Below are positions 1-11,034 of a DNA stretch of 64,000 nt, piece after piece. The DNA is from Antedon bifida (taxonomy: Eukaryota > Echinodermata > Crinoidea > Comatulida > Antedonidae). The stretch covers positions 18,354,501 through 18,418,500 of the forward strand of contig OY727094.1 in NCBI GenBank assembly GCA_963402885.1, given 5' to 3'. The position numbers and the translations under genes were made by a program. Under the pieces are notes generated by a model. It saw only the letters and a list, made by a program, of their open reading frames with translations. It was not told where the DNA came from and ran no database searches. Every line of letters starts with the position of its first letter. Position 1 is the first letter of the stretch.

Positions 1-183
1 AAAGATGAAAACTACTAGTAGTACAGCGACATACAAGGATTCTACTTTTAAATAATTTACTTTATTTATTTATTTCAACAATATTTTACGAGGGTGGTTC
101 ATCCAGCCGAAGCTGATCATTAGTGACCCTCACAAAAATAGAAAATATAGACAACAAGAGAACTTAATTCTTTAAGAACTTAC

Positions 184-3100
184 ATTGTCCTGGTTCATCC
201 AGAATGACCTCTCCATCTTCAGGCACCATGTGACTATTGTAACGTTGAGTTTTCTGTATAACAACTTTTTCATTTTCTGCACCTACACGTTTGATGCCAA
301 ATGCGATGTCATGATCATGTGTTTTGAATTCATATCTAAGGTTGGTAAACAGATGAAACAAACATTTGTTTTTCTTAGGATCAAAATAATAATGCCTAAA
401 TGTAATGTTGCAAAAGTACAGTATCAATAGAAAAACATAATTGGTTTTTTTTAGCTGATTTTGTTTAAATTGACCACAAATGTATTATACTTTAATTAGA
501 GGTAGCGACAGGAAAATTACTTTACAAAAAAATTGACCCTTGATTTGATCAAATTTGGGGTGATCAAGGCTTGACTATGTTTCATTTTCAATGGAAGTTT
601 AATTTTGGCAGGATGTGTGGGTTAAAAAGGAATAAAATAGTGCCACTATATTAATGAAATACAGTACTACTATAAGTTACTCGATATTTTCTTTTTCTTA
701 GCAAAGTGAGATCATTGGTTTTTCAGTAGATGCAAACAAGAGGAGAATATTATCATGGCCTCCATGTATATAGCATAGTTTGACTGTTTTCCTTAGGTTT
801 TCAATGACATATTTAGTACTGTGGATTCGTAAACATTTTAATATGCGTTTGATTCCTATGGTGGTGTTCTCGAAATTATGAGAACACCACCTTTACTAAA
901 TGTTGTATGAAGTGGGGCATTCTTCATATGGGAACATGTACTGTGTTTAGATCATCAATTGATACCTACCTGATGACACTTCCAGGTTTGGCCACATTAT
1001 ACTTCAGCTCAATCATAGATCCTCTAGATATTTCTTTGGTAATTAAATTTTTGCTTGAAAGTTCACGATCCTTTAAGTAACATGACTTAGGAACATCTCC
1101 ACCCATCTGAATCTAAAAAAAAGAGTGTGGGTATGCTAGATGTAGTGTATAAATCACAAACAATTCAAATACAACTATGATGCAGTGCAGGAGCTTTCAA
1201 TTTACAACTGATGACATAACTGGGTCAGGTCAATTGATGCATCTTCAGTCATCACCTGGATCTAGAAACCATCAAAACTGTCTCAAGGTGAGGAGTGAGG
1301 AAACACACCCCAATACCCCTGCAACGTATGTTGGTCATCAGTCATTGGTTGTCGCAAGAAAGCTTCCCAATACTACTTGCTGCTTGTTTTGTGTATACAA
1401 GTAAATGAGTGAGTCGCAGTGGAACGTAATCTATAGCCATAATAGAGGTAACTGATTTTATTGTTCTAAAATATGGACTATAAACTGTAGGTCTATTATG
1501 TGCATTATAAAGAACCTAGTACATTTTTCAAGATAAGTAGGGGTTTACCCAGGTATACTTGCACAAAACCATTATCATGGACAGAGGAGAGAGCTCCTTC
1601 ATTGGCTCCACTTACACAAATGAAAAAATGGTGGAGAAGTATGTACTGTAGTTGAAAGGTGAAATAACGCACATAATTACAATGAGTTGCAACTGAACTG
1701 TACCTTGCTAGCACATGTCATATTGCCATCAGGATCTGTAGCCTTTCCACCCCAGAATGCTGGCAAAACAGCTTCATCAACTTGGGTTAGTAACACTTCC
1801 TTCCAATTACCTACACAACATAAACATAAATATGTCAATTACATACACAAAAACCTGAATAATTGTTACATTTAACCATGGATTAAGAAATAGAAGGATA
1901 TGCATCGACGGTGACATCAAACGATTTTCCAATGCGCTTGCCTATACTAAAGCTGCTGCCAATCAAACAAACACGCTCATTGAACTCTGTGTCTCTACCG
2001 CGGCCCTCTATAGTCGCGACTTTGCGATGGGCCGACTTTGTATTGGGCGACTTTGTATGGGCCGACTTTTTATTGGGCGACTTTGTATGGGGCGACTTTG
2101 CGATGGGGCGACTTGACTGGATCCCCTCTATAGAACGCTGCAAATCAACTGTTACATTTTTTGAGAACAAAACGTAGCCATGTAGAAATCGTATGCGCAG
2201 TCTGATTGTTCTATTGACATGTCTGCGTCGATGATTAATTGACAACAACAATATATTGCTGAACAATTCTGTTTCAATTTCATCACAATCGAACTATGAA
2301 ATGTTCACTTTCTTAAGACCGGTAATTTTAAGTAGTTGGTAATATTAATAAAATATACAATTTTTATATTTGAATTATCATATTGGCCTTCCACCTCCTG
2401 CCATTAAAAATTGCGTTAATCTATAGAATATTAAATTATGCATTTGACCATGTATGTTGTTACCGTGTCTTCAAGTACAACAAACGTGTTTTTAATATAT
2501 GGCTAAGCAGTGGTTTCTTCATAAATCTCCTTAATTATCGATGTGATTATATTTAAATTGTAGTGCCTTGTGATTGGCTAGTGGTTATGTCATCCACATC
2601 ACATCTAATCACCATACCTAATTAAATGAAAACTGTGATCCCTGATCCGGGATTGGCTGGCTATGTATAGTTGCGATATGTCACCACTGACTCTACTACT
2701 CTAGGGCTCGTTTCGTTTTGAAAAGTAGACGAAAGGCAAACTTATTACTTACCATGAACAAACAAAGCATAAAAGTACCTTTTCTATTACTGTATCATTA
2801 ATCCCACAAGAAGTAGACAACGATTAGAATATAGATCATGATTACACGTAGCTACTACACTTAAGATTAGCCTACCAATAGGCCTACCTAGGCCTACAGT
2901 ATATCAATGTCGGCAAATCATAGGGTTTACTAGTAAGCCTAATAGGCCTGGGCCGGGCCTAGTATCCTTGCTGATTTTGTAATTTTACATGTAGGCTGAG
3001 ACAACAACTAGTTGTTGTCTCAGATGTAGGGCTACTACAGGTCATAAAATGCTACTTTAAGGTCATAAAAACATTAGCGTAGATCAATCGCGGCAGATTT

Positions 3101-6100
3101 CGAACATGGCAAAATTAATGTTTTTTAAACCCAAAGGGTACTACAATTTACAAACAATTTGTATTTAATCTTGTAATTACATTTAATAATAATCTTGTAA
3201 TATTTCAGGGAGATCGTTTAATTTGAATTCAGAAAAGTTATATTAAATTCGTCGCATAAAGTTTTGTTCGTCACCATAGCAGCTAGCGCTAAAAATATAA
3301 AATATTAATCATGCCACCAAGATAAGAGTGCACGAAAGCATAGCCAACAAGGTTAAAAGTTGTTGAGCATGTGCAGTAAACAATATATTAGGTTTTTAAC
3401 ATTGTAGCGATCCGCGCTCTGTAGGTTATGGAAGCTTTGATCTCAAACTGATGCATATCCTTCTATTCCTTAATCCATGATTTAACACACTACTGACATT
3501 GAATGAAGTTTTTGATGCTGCATATTACATATTTAACCAAGTCGGGTTGCCAGGCAGATAGGGTAGGGGCACTGCAACATAGCCAAAAAATCGACACAAA
3601 ATATAAACAGAAATGAATTAAAATCGAGGCTTTCCTCGACATAATAATTTGTCTTTTTCGAGCCGAATCCCCGCGTACCAGGTTACTACCATGAGTATTG
3701 ACCAATCACAAACACTCTTTCGTCGCATCTAAGGAAGGTTAAAGACACTTACTTCCAAGAACATGTATTTTCTTTCTTGTGTATTCCTGTAGGAATGGTT
3801 TTACAAGTGAATAAGCCAGAGGAAAGAACTTGGGAGCTTTAATAATGTAAACACTTCGAAGTGTTTCAGGATAATGCTGCTCAAACATTGTGATTACCTG
3901 GAAAATAATGGTATTATAAAAAAAGATAAGAATTTAATATTTAAAAGACAATACAGTAGTAAGTAAATAAAGAGAGTCAACTTTCAAAACTTACATTTAA
4001 TGATACAATACAATATACAAATGGCATAAAAAAATAGTGGGTGCTTGTTATTTAAACATACAGAAGACATTACAAAACAGACAAAAACAATGTGAAATAA
4101 AATATGGCTAATGGGGACTCTGTAAAATTAAATTGTAATTTACTAAATCCAATCTTTGAAACATTAGATCAATCTAGAACAATTAATTGATTCATCATTA
4201 TTTAACATGTTGTATTGTTGGAAAAGTTAGATGGATGTGAGTTTTGAGTGGTATTACTAATCAATATGGCAGAGTTCACATTGAAATGTCAAAGGTCTGG
4301 AAAATGCGATAGAAAAATGACAGAAATAATATTTAAAATGTTAGTCTAGTTACAAACTTCTGAAATAAGTCTAAGACTCTACTGACTATTAATAGAACAA
4401 TCATATTTTGTTAGCTGTTGATGTTGGTACCATACCTGGTTAAACAAATCAATGCCTGGTTTCCAAAGGTGATGAAGGCCAAGTCTACCAAGATCCATAA
4501 TGTATGTCATACCTTCAATATGTCTACCAAGCTAAAAAATGAACAAGTAACTTTATGTAATTAATTAAACTATATTCTATTAATCACAAAGGTAAAAAAT
4601 ATGACAAAAAAATGTAGTCTCAAATTGAAATCAACTTTGTATCTGTTTTACTGCTACTATGGAACACGGCAAGTTGCAGGGAGTCTGGTTAAGACACAAA
4701 GTGATTCAGACAGCTAGGAAGTTTATGAAACAGTGAATAGATACTATAAAAATAAATGCTCATGTAATCCCATAAGTCATTTTAACTTTACCCTTTTTGA
4801 CTGTTCTTCCATATCTCTGTACAGCTTCTCTAGCATGTAAACATTAAACTTAATGAGATCACTGCCTTTGCATGAATACACAAGACCTGGTTAAAATATG
4901 AAAAATAAATGTTGATAAACTTAACTTTTAAATTGGTAGAAAACTAAATATTAATTGAGAGTTTGGATTCTCCCTTTTTACTCACCATTGCAAGGCTAGA
5001 GCCAAATTCATGATAATGATTCTAATTTACATGCCTACCCACCCATTTGTTGTGAGACTCAAATGGACCCTACTTTTTCCTGAAATGCCCTTTTTAAACT
5101 GGAAACCAGCAGTGATTAATAGTTCCAACAATCGTAGCTTAAATTTGTTCTCACTTTGTAAAAAAACCCCTGTAAAAGTCCTATCAAAGGCTTGCCTTTC
5201 TCACGCTTAAAGCCTAAAATATAACATATTGCTTGAAAACACAAACATGATATAAGGTAAATGAAACAATAACAATATAAGGAGTTATATACTTGTTTCT
5301 ATATATAAACACATTAGGCAATGAACATTAATTCGAAACCGCCCGGTGATATACTGAAATTTAATTAATTAATTTGAAACGATAAAGATGAGGAAATCTG
5401 TGAGAATGAGAAAAAGTCGCCCCAACCGAGACTCGAACTCGGACCGCCTGCTTGATATGCAGATGTCCTAACCATTAGACCACTGGGGCTTTCATGGTAT
5501 TGTTCAAGCTCGATTGGATAGCGACTCTTTAACATTCTCGGCGTGGTACGGCGGAACAGCACTAGTCCTCAGTTGTACGCACGCGCAACAGAGATCAAAT
5601 TGATACGCCCTCATCTTTCAGTATTTTTGTTCACGAGGCGGGATCTCCGAAGAGATACTTTTATATATATAAACACATTAGGCAATGAACATTGTTGTTG
5701 TTTCTTGTTGTATATCTTGTTTCTATATATATATATATTATGTTTGGTTTCCACTAGAGACGCAACGCAATGACGTAATCCCCAGGTAAGCGATTTGACC
5801 AATCAAAAGCTATGTCACTGTCACTTGTCATCTAGCTCACGTTATGTCTACGTCATTGCATTGTGTCTCTAGTGAGAAACAAGCTTAACTTGGCATGTAT
5901 GTTTATTTGACCTCTGAATAGTAAAAAAATATTATAAATTATTGACCTTTGGCATCAATGTTTCCAACTGGAAAAATCCAGACTGGACATCCATGCTTAT
6001 CGTAACCTGGACTACCTCCAATATAGTATTTTGCAATAACCTACACCATGTAAAAAAGACAGAAATATTTTATATAACACATGTTATTGTACCATTAAAG

Positions 6101-9100
6101 CCTTTCGGTTAACAGTCGATGTATACAGTATTTTTAACCATGTCCTGAAATAAATTTAAACACCTACCTCTGGAGTGGTATAGGTGTCCACAATTGTGTC
6201 TGCATTCATTCTAGCTCTCCATTCCAAATTCTGTAAAGAAATAAAATATTCTTTTTTTTTAAAGAACAAATTCATATTCACACTTAAAAATTGTTTGTTT
6301 ATTTTTTCTTCTGTTTGAAAGATTATACTTTTTTTTCCATAGCTGCACGGTATAAAATAGTTCTTATTCTTGTACCAATTTCAATTTTGATGAGAAACAT
6401 TATTGATTGAAGAGCATGCTTGAATTTCTAACTTATTATTATAACAATAATAACATTCTGGATTTATTAAGCGCTGTACATATTATTACCCAGTCATTTT
6501 TGGATTAAACACGTATGGAAACATACTCCCATAATACAGCTAGTAATCAGTGCAGTTGTGCCTTAACCTTACAAGGTACTCATTTGCACACCTGGGTGGA
6601 GAGGGGCAAACGTAAGTAAAGTGTCTTGCCTAAGGATAAAGAAATATGATGAGCATTGAACACACTGTGCCACACGCCCTTATTTGATGGTTTGATATTT
6701 TTTCTAGAGGGTTGTGTACTTAAATAATTCTTATATTTTGCATATAAGCTTAAAAATACCATGCCTTGTCTTTTAAAAATTGCAGATGTGCTACAAATTG
6801 CACTCAACACATTCATGGGTGTGCTACAGTAGGTGTGCTGTCTGTATCTTAAAGTGAGTAAAAATTAGATTCCCGAAACGTGTTGTGAAACGTCATCCGA
6901 CTGACAAACCTTGGGTTTCCGCTCTGACGAAATCATTAATTAAAAAGAGACAAGACGCTTTTGCAAATAACAAGGAACACCTGTGGAGATTTTTTCGTAA
7001 CAAGGTAAATACAGTTATACGTGCAGACATGAAGGACTACTACGCTAAAAATGTTAGGAACCTAAAAGGTATGTCTTCCACTGAGTGGCATAAACACATT
7101 CGTACCCTCTCGGGGCGATGTAAACAAATAGATATCGTGTTGGATAACGCTGAAATTGTGGACTCAAAAGTTATTGCTGATAGTGTTTGTGCTCATCTGA
7201 CCAATGTCAATGATTCACTTGAGGCATTAGACAGAAAGATATTACCAGCCTTTCTTCCATCGAATAAACCTCAACAAGTAGAGCCTTGGGAAGTCTTCAT
7301 GCAACTGAATAAGGTCAAACTACGCACCTCGTGTGGACCCGATCTGATATCTGCCAAGTTTATTAAATCTTTTGCGTATGAACTTTCCCTCTGCTAATAT
7401 CGCTTGGATTGCTGAATTTCTGAGTTGCCATGTTCATCAAGTTAAATATAAGGGCACCTTATCCGATAAAGTTGTTGTTAACGCTGGAGTGCCTCAGGGC
7501 ACAAAATTAGGACCAATTGTCTTTTCGGCAATGATTAATGACGCTTCCGGTAACAATAATGATCAACTGATCCAACACTATAAATATGTTGATGATCTTA
7601 CATTTGTAGAATCCTGTAAGATTAGTCAATCTTCTGTACTTCCAGGTTGTGCATCTAGTCTTTTTGCTTGGGCCAAGAAAAGCAACATGAGACTTAACCC
7701 TAAGAAATGTCACATTATGGACGTTTGTTTTTCTAACAGACCCCCTCCTCCTCCTAATATCATCCTTAATGATCAGGTTATTTTCACACGTGAATGTGTT
7801 AAACTGCTTGGCGTTTTTATTCAGTCCAACTTAAAGTGGGACAGACATGTTGATTACATAGTTAGAAGAGGTAATAGCAAACTTTACTCTTTGAGAACGC
7901 TTAAACGTTGTGGTGTTCCTTCTGATGATCTTGTGTCAGTGTATGTAGGTGCGGTACGACCAGTTTTAGAATATGCGGTACCCATTTGGAATGGTGGTCT
8001 TACAATTGATCACATTAATGCAATCGAACGGGTCCAGAAACGTGACTGTAGAATTGTTTTGGGTAGGAATTATACTGGTTATGACGATGCTTTGGTCACG
8101 TTGGTCAATTGTAATACTGTGCGTCATAGTAACAGTCCTCTACCTTATTTGATTAACTTAATTAACAAATTTAACTTGTGAGTTGCGCCCTTCGTTCCCT
8201 TTTTAAATTGGTATCACTTGTTTTAATGTTATCATGAAATGCAATTCAGCTTGGGATGCATGCGTCTCTATATGCTGCTATATTTTAAGGATATTTTGTA
8301 AATTTGTTGTTTCATTTTTTTGAATAAAGATATACCAGTCAAAAACAATTAAAAAAAATAAGATTACCAAATTTAAAGTTGGATTACTGCAGAGGCATTT
8401 TAGGCTAGTACTCTGTAGAATTTTAGGAAACACTCAACTAGTAAGTAAGTAAGTAAACATTGGATTCTGTTCCAGACTTACTTAAATAAACAAAATCTAC
8501 TAGTGAAAAGAAATCATATCATTTTATTTAACAACAGATTATGGTAAATTAAAATGATAATGTATTTCTAAATAAAAAATTTAAATGATAATAACTCTCT
8601 TTATCATTGCTGGTTGCAGATTGTGGATACACTAATCAATAGATAGCTGTTATGTCAATACAGATACAATTTACATTGTATACTCCATAGTTAATCACTG
8701 CACTTTGCTCAACATTATAGGGCGGAGACAGGGTTTAAATCTGATAAAGTTTGGCAATATTTATTGAATGCTGACGAGTTATACATTTATTAAATTAAAC
8801 AGTATATAATATAACTCAAAAAATGAATATAATGCAAAATACAATTATTGTCAATTACAAAATGCAGAACTTACTTTCCTAAACATTTTCTCTGCACCTT
8901 TTAAATCAAAACTTCTTGCTAAAATAAAGAAAACATTTTAATCAATAAAATTAATATTTTATATCTTACTAAAATCAAATTTGAACAATACCATGAAAGC
9001 CCCAGTGGTTTAATGGTTAGGACCATTTCAAGCAGAATTTTTCAGGTTTGAATCTCGTTTGGGGCGGCTTTTCTCATTGTCACAGACTTCCGTATCTTTA

Positions 9101-10325
9101 TCGTTACAAATTAATAATGAGGCAGTTTAGAATTTGTCTGTGCCTGTTGGTTTAATAATTAAAGACCCCTTCCCTGCAATTTTGGACGTTTTTTGGAAAA
9201 TAATACATATATATCACTTTAAAAACATTAAACCATGTCATTCCTTGTCTTAAATGTACGTTTTATGGTAAATTATGATAAAAAGTGAGAAACAATGCAC
9301 TACCTAAGTAGCTCGCGGCGATCGACCTCTAGTGGACGGTCTTAGGCCTAGCCTAGCTAGGCTTAGTTTTGTAGGCCTAGCTGGTAAACATCGGTAACGT
9401 ACGAACATCGTACGCTAGCTATATACCTAGCCTGACGTTGTATAGTTGCTGCATTAATTGTCTTTCTATTTTTGCCAGACTCCGTTGATACAAATTGGGG
9501 AAAACCCGGTATTTTCGCTGAAAAGTTAGGAGTCTTCCATTTGTTTTGGCCTCACGATCGATCGAAAAGTGGGCGAATTACAGGTGAAAAACAAAAATAT
9601 CAATCCGCGCGCAATGCATTTTGGGATTTATAGCGGGCCGCTATAATTATTAGAATCGACTTATTTTTCACATTTTAAACCTTTTAAAGACGAAAAGAGT
9701 TATCGCAATAGGACCATATAGTATTATTTTTACATTAAATATAGTTTGTGATCTTAAATTAGATCTAAAAAACGTAGGGAAGGGGGCTTTAATAAAAGCA
9801 TTTTGATATTTGAACCTTATTTTAGGTTTTCAGCCACTTCATAAGCAAACCTCTACATTTTTAATATAATTTAATAATCTTAGATGGCTTTAAAATTATC
9901 TTACCTCTCAAAAATCGAAGCAATGTATGATCATCATGTTTCGCTGTCATCACATCTTTAACATTTTCTTTAAACTGAAAATAGAAGTACATAAAAAAAT
10001 ATTTTTAAAATATTATGCATGCAGCAGTTAGGTGTTTAAAGTACGCAAACATTGTAAGTTCTGTTAATTAATGTTATTGCGGAATTTATTTCAAATTATG
10101 AGGGACTATTTGGAAATTACAAGAGGAAATTGCAATTGTAAAATGTGCAAAGTGGTTCAGATATAGTAAATAGAAGTTTAAGTCAAGCCATAAATACAAC
10201 TTGAGGTCCTAAATTAAAACCACTTTGTTGCCATTTTTGCCAGCTGTTATTTAATTCATTTCATGACGTACCTGTTGCAAACGCTGACTTTGTTTTTCAT
10301 TCAAATCTCCTAGTCTTCCACTCAT
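184..10325 (-). CDS. SEC14L2-like: SEC14-like protein 2 type lipid-binding protein (CRAL-TRIO + GOLD), 3' end outside window
   Basis: Eleven minus-strand coding exons join in frame through GT-AG introns: 10325-10272, 9974-9905, 8918-8875, 6230-6168, 6040-5947, 4886-4792, 4531-4436, 3897-3753, 1810-1704, 1112-970 and 335-184. Together they give about 354 residues; the vertebrate protein has about 400, so the last ~45 residues lie past the left edge. The start [12 protein letters not shown] matches the family N-terminus. Then come the CRAL-TRIO N-lobe ([14 protein letters not shown]), the SEC14 lipid-binding fold ([38 protein letters not shown]) and a GOLD domain ([31 protein letters not shown]). 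Family members bind lipids such as tocopherol or phosphoinositides in the cytosol and at membranes. Large introns at 1811-3752 and 6231-8874 hold repeats and a LINE. The 5' end is head to head with RFC2. The choice among SEC14L2, L3 and L4 is uncertain; the family is secure. Confidence 0.93.
860..891. repeat. 12-bp stem hairpin in SEC14-like intron
   Basis: GGTGGTGTTCTC (860-871) is repeated in perfect inverted form at 880-891, with an 8-base loop. It lies in the intron between the GOLD exons. No function is evident; it may be a transposon relic. Confidence 0.6.
2022..2112. repeat. short imperfect tandem repeat (~16-18 bp unit)
   Basis: The unit GGGCGACTTTGTATGG recurs about five times with small changes, in an intron of the SEC14-like gene. 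It keeps short reading frames open on both strands, but these have the repeat's periodicity only and do not look like a gene. Confidence 0.65.
2996..3023. repeat. 28-bp perfect palindrome
   Basis: The 14-base half CTGAGACAACAACT is followed at once by its exact reverse complement, with no loop. It lies in the 1.9-kb intron (1811-3752) of the SEC14-like gene. A stretch rich in TAGGCCTA octamers is next to it. Confidence 0.8.
5300..5693. repeat. 30-bp direct repeats flanking a tRNA-bearing insert
   Basis: The same 30-bp sequence (TATATATAAACACATTAGGC...) occurs at 5300-5329 and 5664-5693. Between the copies is a 334-bp segment containing the tRNA-like gene. This looks like a long target-site duplication around an inserted retroelement, or a local duplication. 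Confidence 0.65.
5418..5489 (-). tRNA. tRNA-like gene, anticodon loop ATATCAA (anticodon AUC, Asp codon GAU); probably a SINE head
   Basis: The 72-nt sequence folds as a good cloverleaf. The acceptor arms are GCCCCAG and TTGGGGC. The D-arm has TCTAATGGTTAGGA. The anticodon stem is TCTGC/GCAGG around the loop ATATCAA. The T-arm is CCGAG-TTCGAGT-CTCGG. With T33 fixed, the anticodon is AUC, which would read GAU. Eukaryotic tRNA-Asp normally has GUC, so this is odd. The flanks (AACAATACCATGAAA before; TTTATCG after) are shared with a degenerate plus-strand copy near 9.0 kb, so this is more likely a young SINE than a working tRNA gene. It lies within a SEC14-like intron. Confidence 0.6.
5743..5884. 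mobile_element. MITE with ~30-bp imperfect inverted ends
   Basis: The left end (TTTCCACTAGAGACGCAACG...ATGACGTA) and right end (TACGTCATTGCATTGTGTCT...) are inverted copies around a 70-bp interior. A related, more decayed sequence is near 20,316-20,396. No coding capacity. It lies in the intron between the 5947 and 4886 exon edges. Confidence 0.65.
6869..8340 (+). mobile_element. broken non-LTR retrotransposon (LINE), reverse transcriptase part
   Basis: Two reading frames encode LINE RT pieces. At 6885-7397 is the linker and start of RT ([19 protein letters not shown]..., [16 protein letters not shown]). At 7372-8181 are later RT motifs: [10 protein letters not shown], the catalytic YVDDL in [24 protein letters not shown], the thumb ([16 protein letters not shown]) and part of the C-terminus. 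The RT palm segment with the first catalytic Asp (the DFSKAFD region) is missing at the frame junction, so the copy is dead. The 5' half with the endonuclease is absent. It lies antisense in a SEC14-like intron and belongs to the same family as the copy at 29.4-30.7 kb. Confidence 0.88.
8981..9110 (+). repeat. tRNA-derived SINE, degenerate copy
   Basis: The tRNA-like head at 8999-9066 (GCCCCAGTGGTTTAATGGTT...TTTGGGGCG) matches the tRNA-like gene at 5418-5489, but its anticodon stem and T-arm are mutated. The 18 bp before it and about 45 bp after it (CACAGACTTCC...ATCTTTATCG) also match that copy. Shared flanks mark a SINE family rather than two independent tRNA genes. Confidence 0.75.
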
Positions 10326-10861
10326 CGTCAATATGTGAATTCCTTCTTCAAGAATTGTCAAAGATAGAAAATATTGTAAAATATTTGTTATTTTCTTAAT
10401 ATGTGTTTTGAATAACCTCAAACAACCAGCTGCTAGATCTAGTCTAGGCTAGCTAGGCCCATTTAGATAGGCCTAAGTTAAGTAGCTAGCTGATTAATGG
10501 ATGCTGCCCGTCTGCAGTGCTAATAAAAGCTATTTTAACTTAATGTGGTTGGTAGAAAAACAATTTTGAAGAAAAGTTGTCTACGATCTAACTTTCATAA
10601 ATAACTCTCCACACCAGAAAACAAACACAAAAGACTCTACATTTCCCAAATCAAAACAAACCCTGCAGATTGGCCACAAAAAAAAGTGCCTGGGTTTTTT
10701 TGGAACACACCACTGTGTTTGCAGGAGGTTTAAATAAAATTGTTTGCAAATATTAAAAGAAATCAGCAAACAATTTACTTTATTAAATTTAAAATTATAA
10801 TTTGTTATAACTTTTTATATTAAGAAACAATATAAGACAGGGTTAAGTTTAACATACGTAC

Positions 10862-10960
10862 CTCTACTATCACGAAATAAATACAAGAACCCTCTTTTTC
10901 TTTTATGTCACTAGGCATTCCCTGTTTGTTGAGGGCGCCATCACAAAACATGTACGGTCC
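10862..10960 (-). other. candidate 5' untranslated exon of the SEC14-like gene
   Basis: Upstream of the coding start, the minus strand has a good donor (GAG|GTACGT) ending an exon at 10862. The nearest acceptor before the ATG is GAAG at about 10346-10350. Reading across that junction meets a stop (EFTY*), so the exon would be non-coding with a short upstream ORF beginning MPSDIKEKEG. The frame of the annotated ATG is also open upstream within its own exon (LEEGIHILT then MSGR), so a slightly longer N-terminus cannot be excluded. No transcript evidence is available. Confidence 0.35.
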
Positions 10961-11034
10961 GGCGGAAATCGCGCGAAACTTAGTTTATTAGTACAGTAAC
11001 AAAAATACAAATCCCTTGTAAATTCCCAAAAGTT
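10961..11034. promoter_or_regulatory. shared divergent promoter with E2F-type site
   Basis: This short interval separates the 5' ends of the minus-strand SEC14-like gene and plus-strand RFC2. It is GC-rich compared with its surroundings. GCGCGAAA at 10971-10978 (TTTCGCGC on the other strand) fits the E2F consensus TTTSSCGC, which is expected for a DNA-replication gene. No TATA box is evident. Use as a bidirectional promoter is inferred from position. Confidence 0.5.

Noticed and set aside
1883..2266. 127-aa minus-strand frame with [10 protein letters not shown] repeats
   Set aside because: It covers the short tandem repeat inside a SEC14-like intron, with no domain and no splice support.
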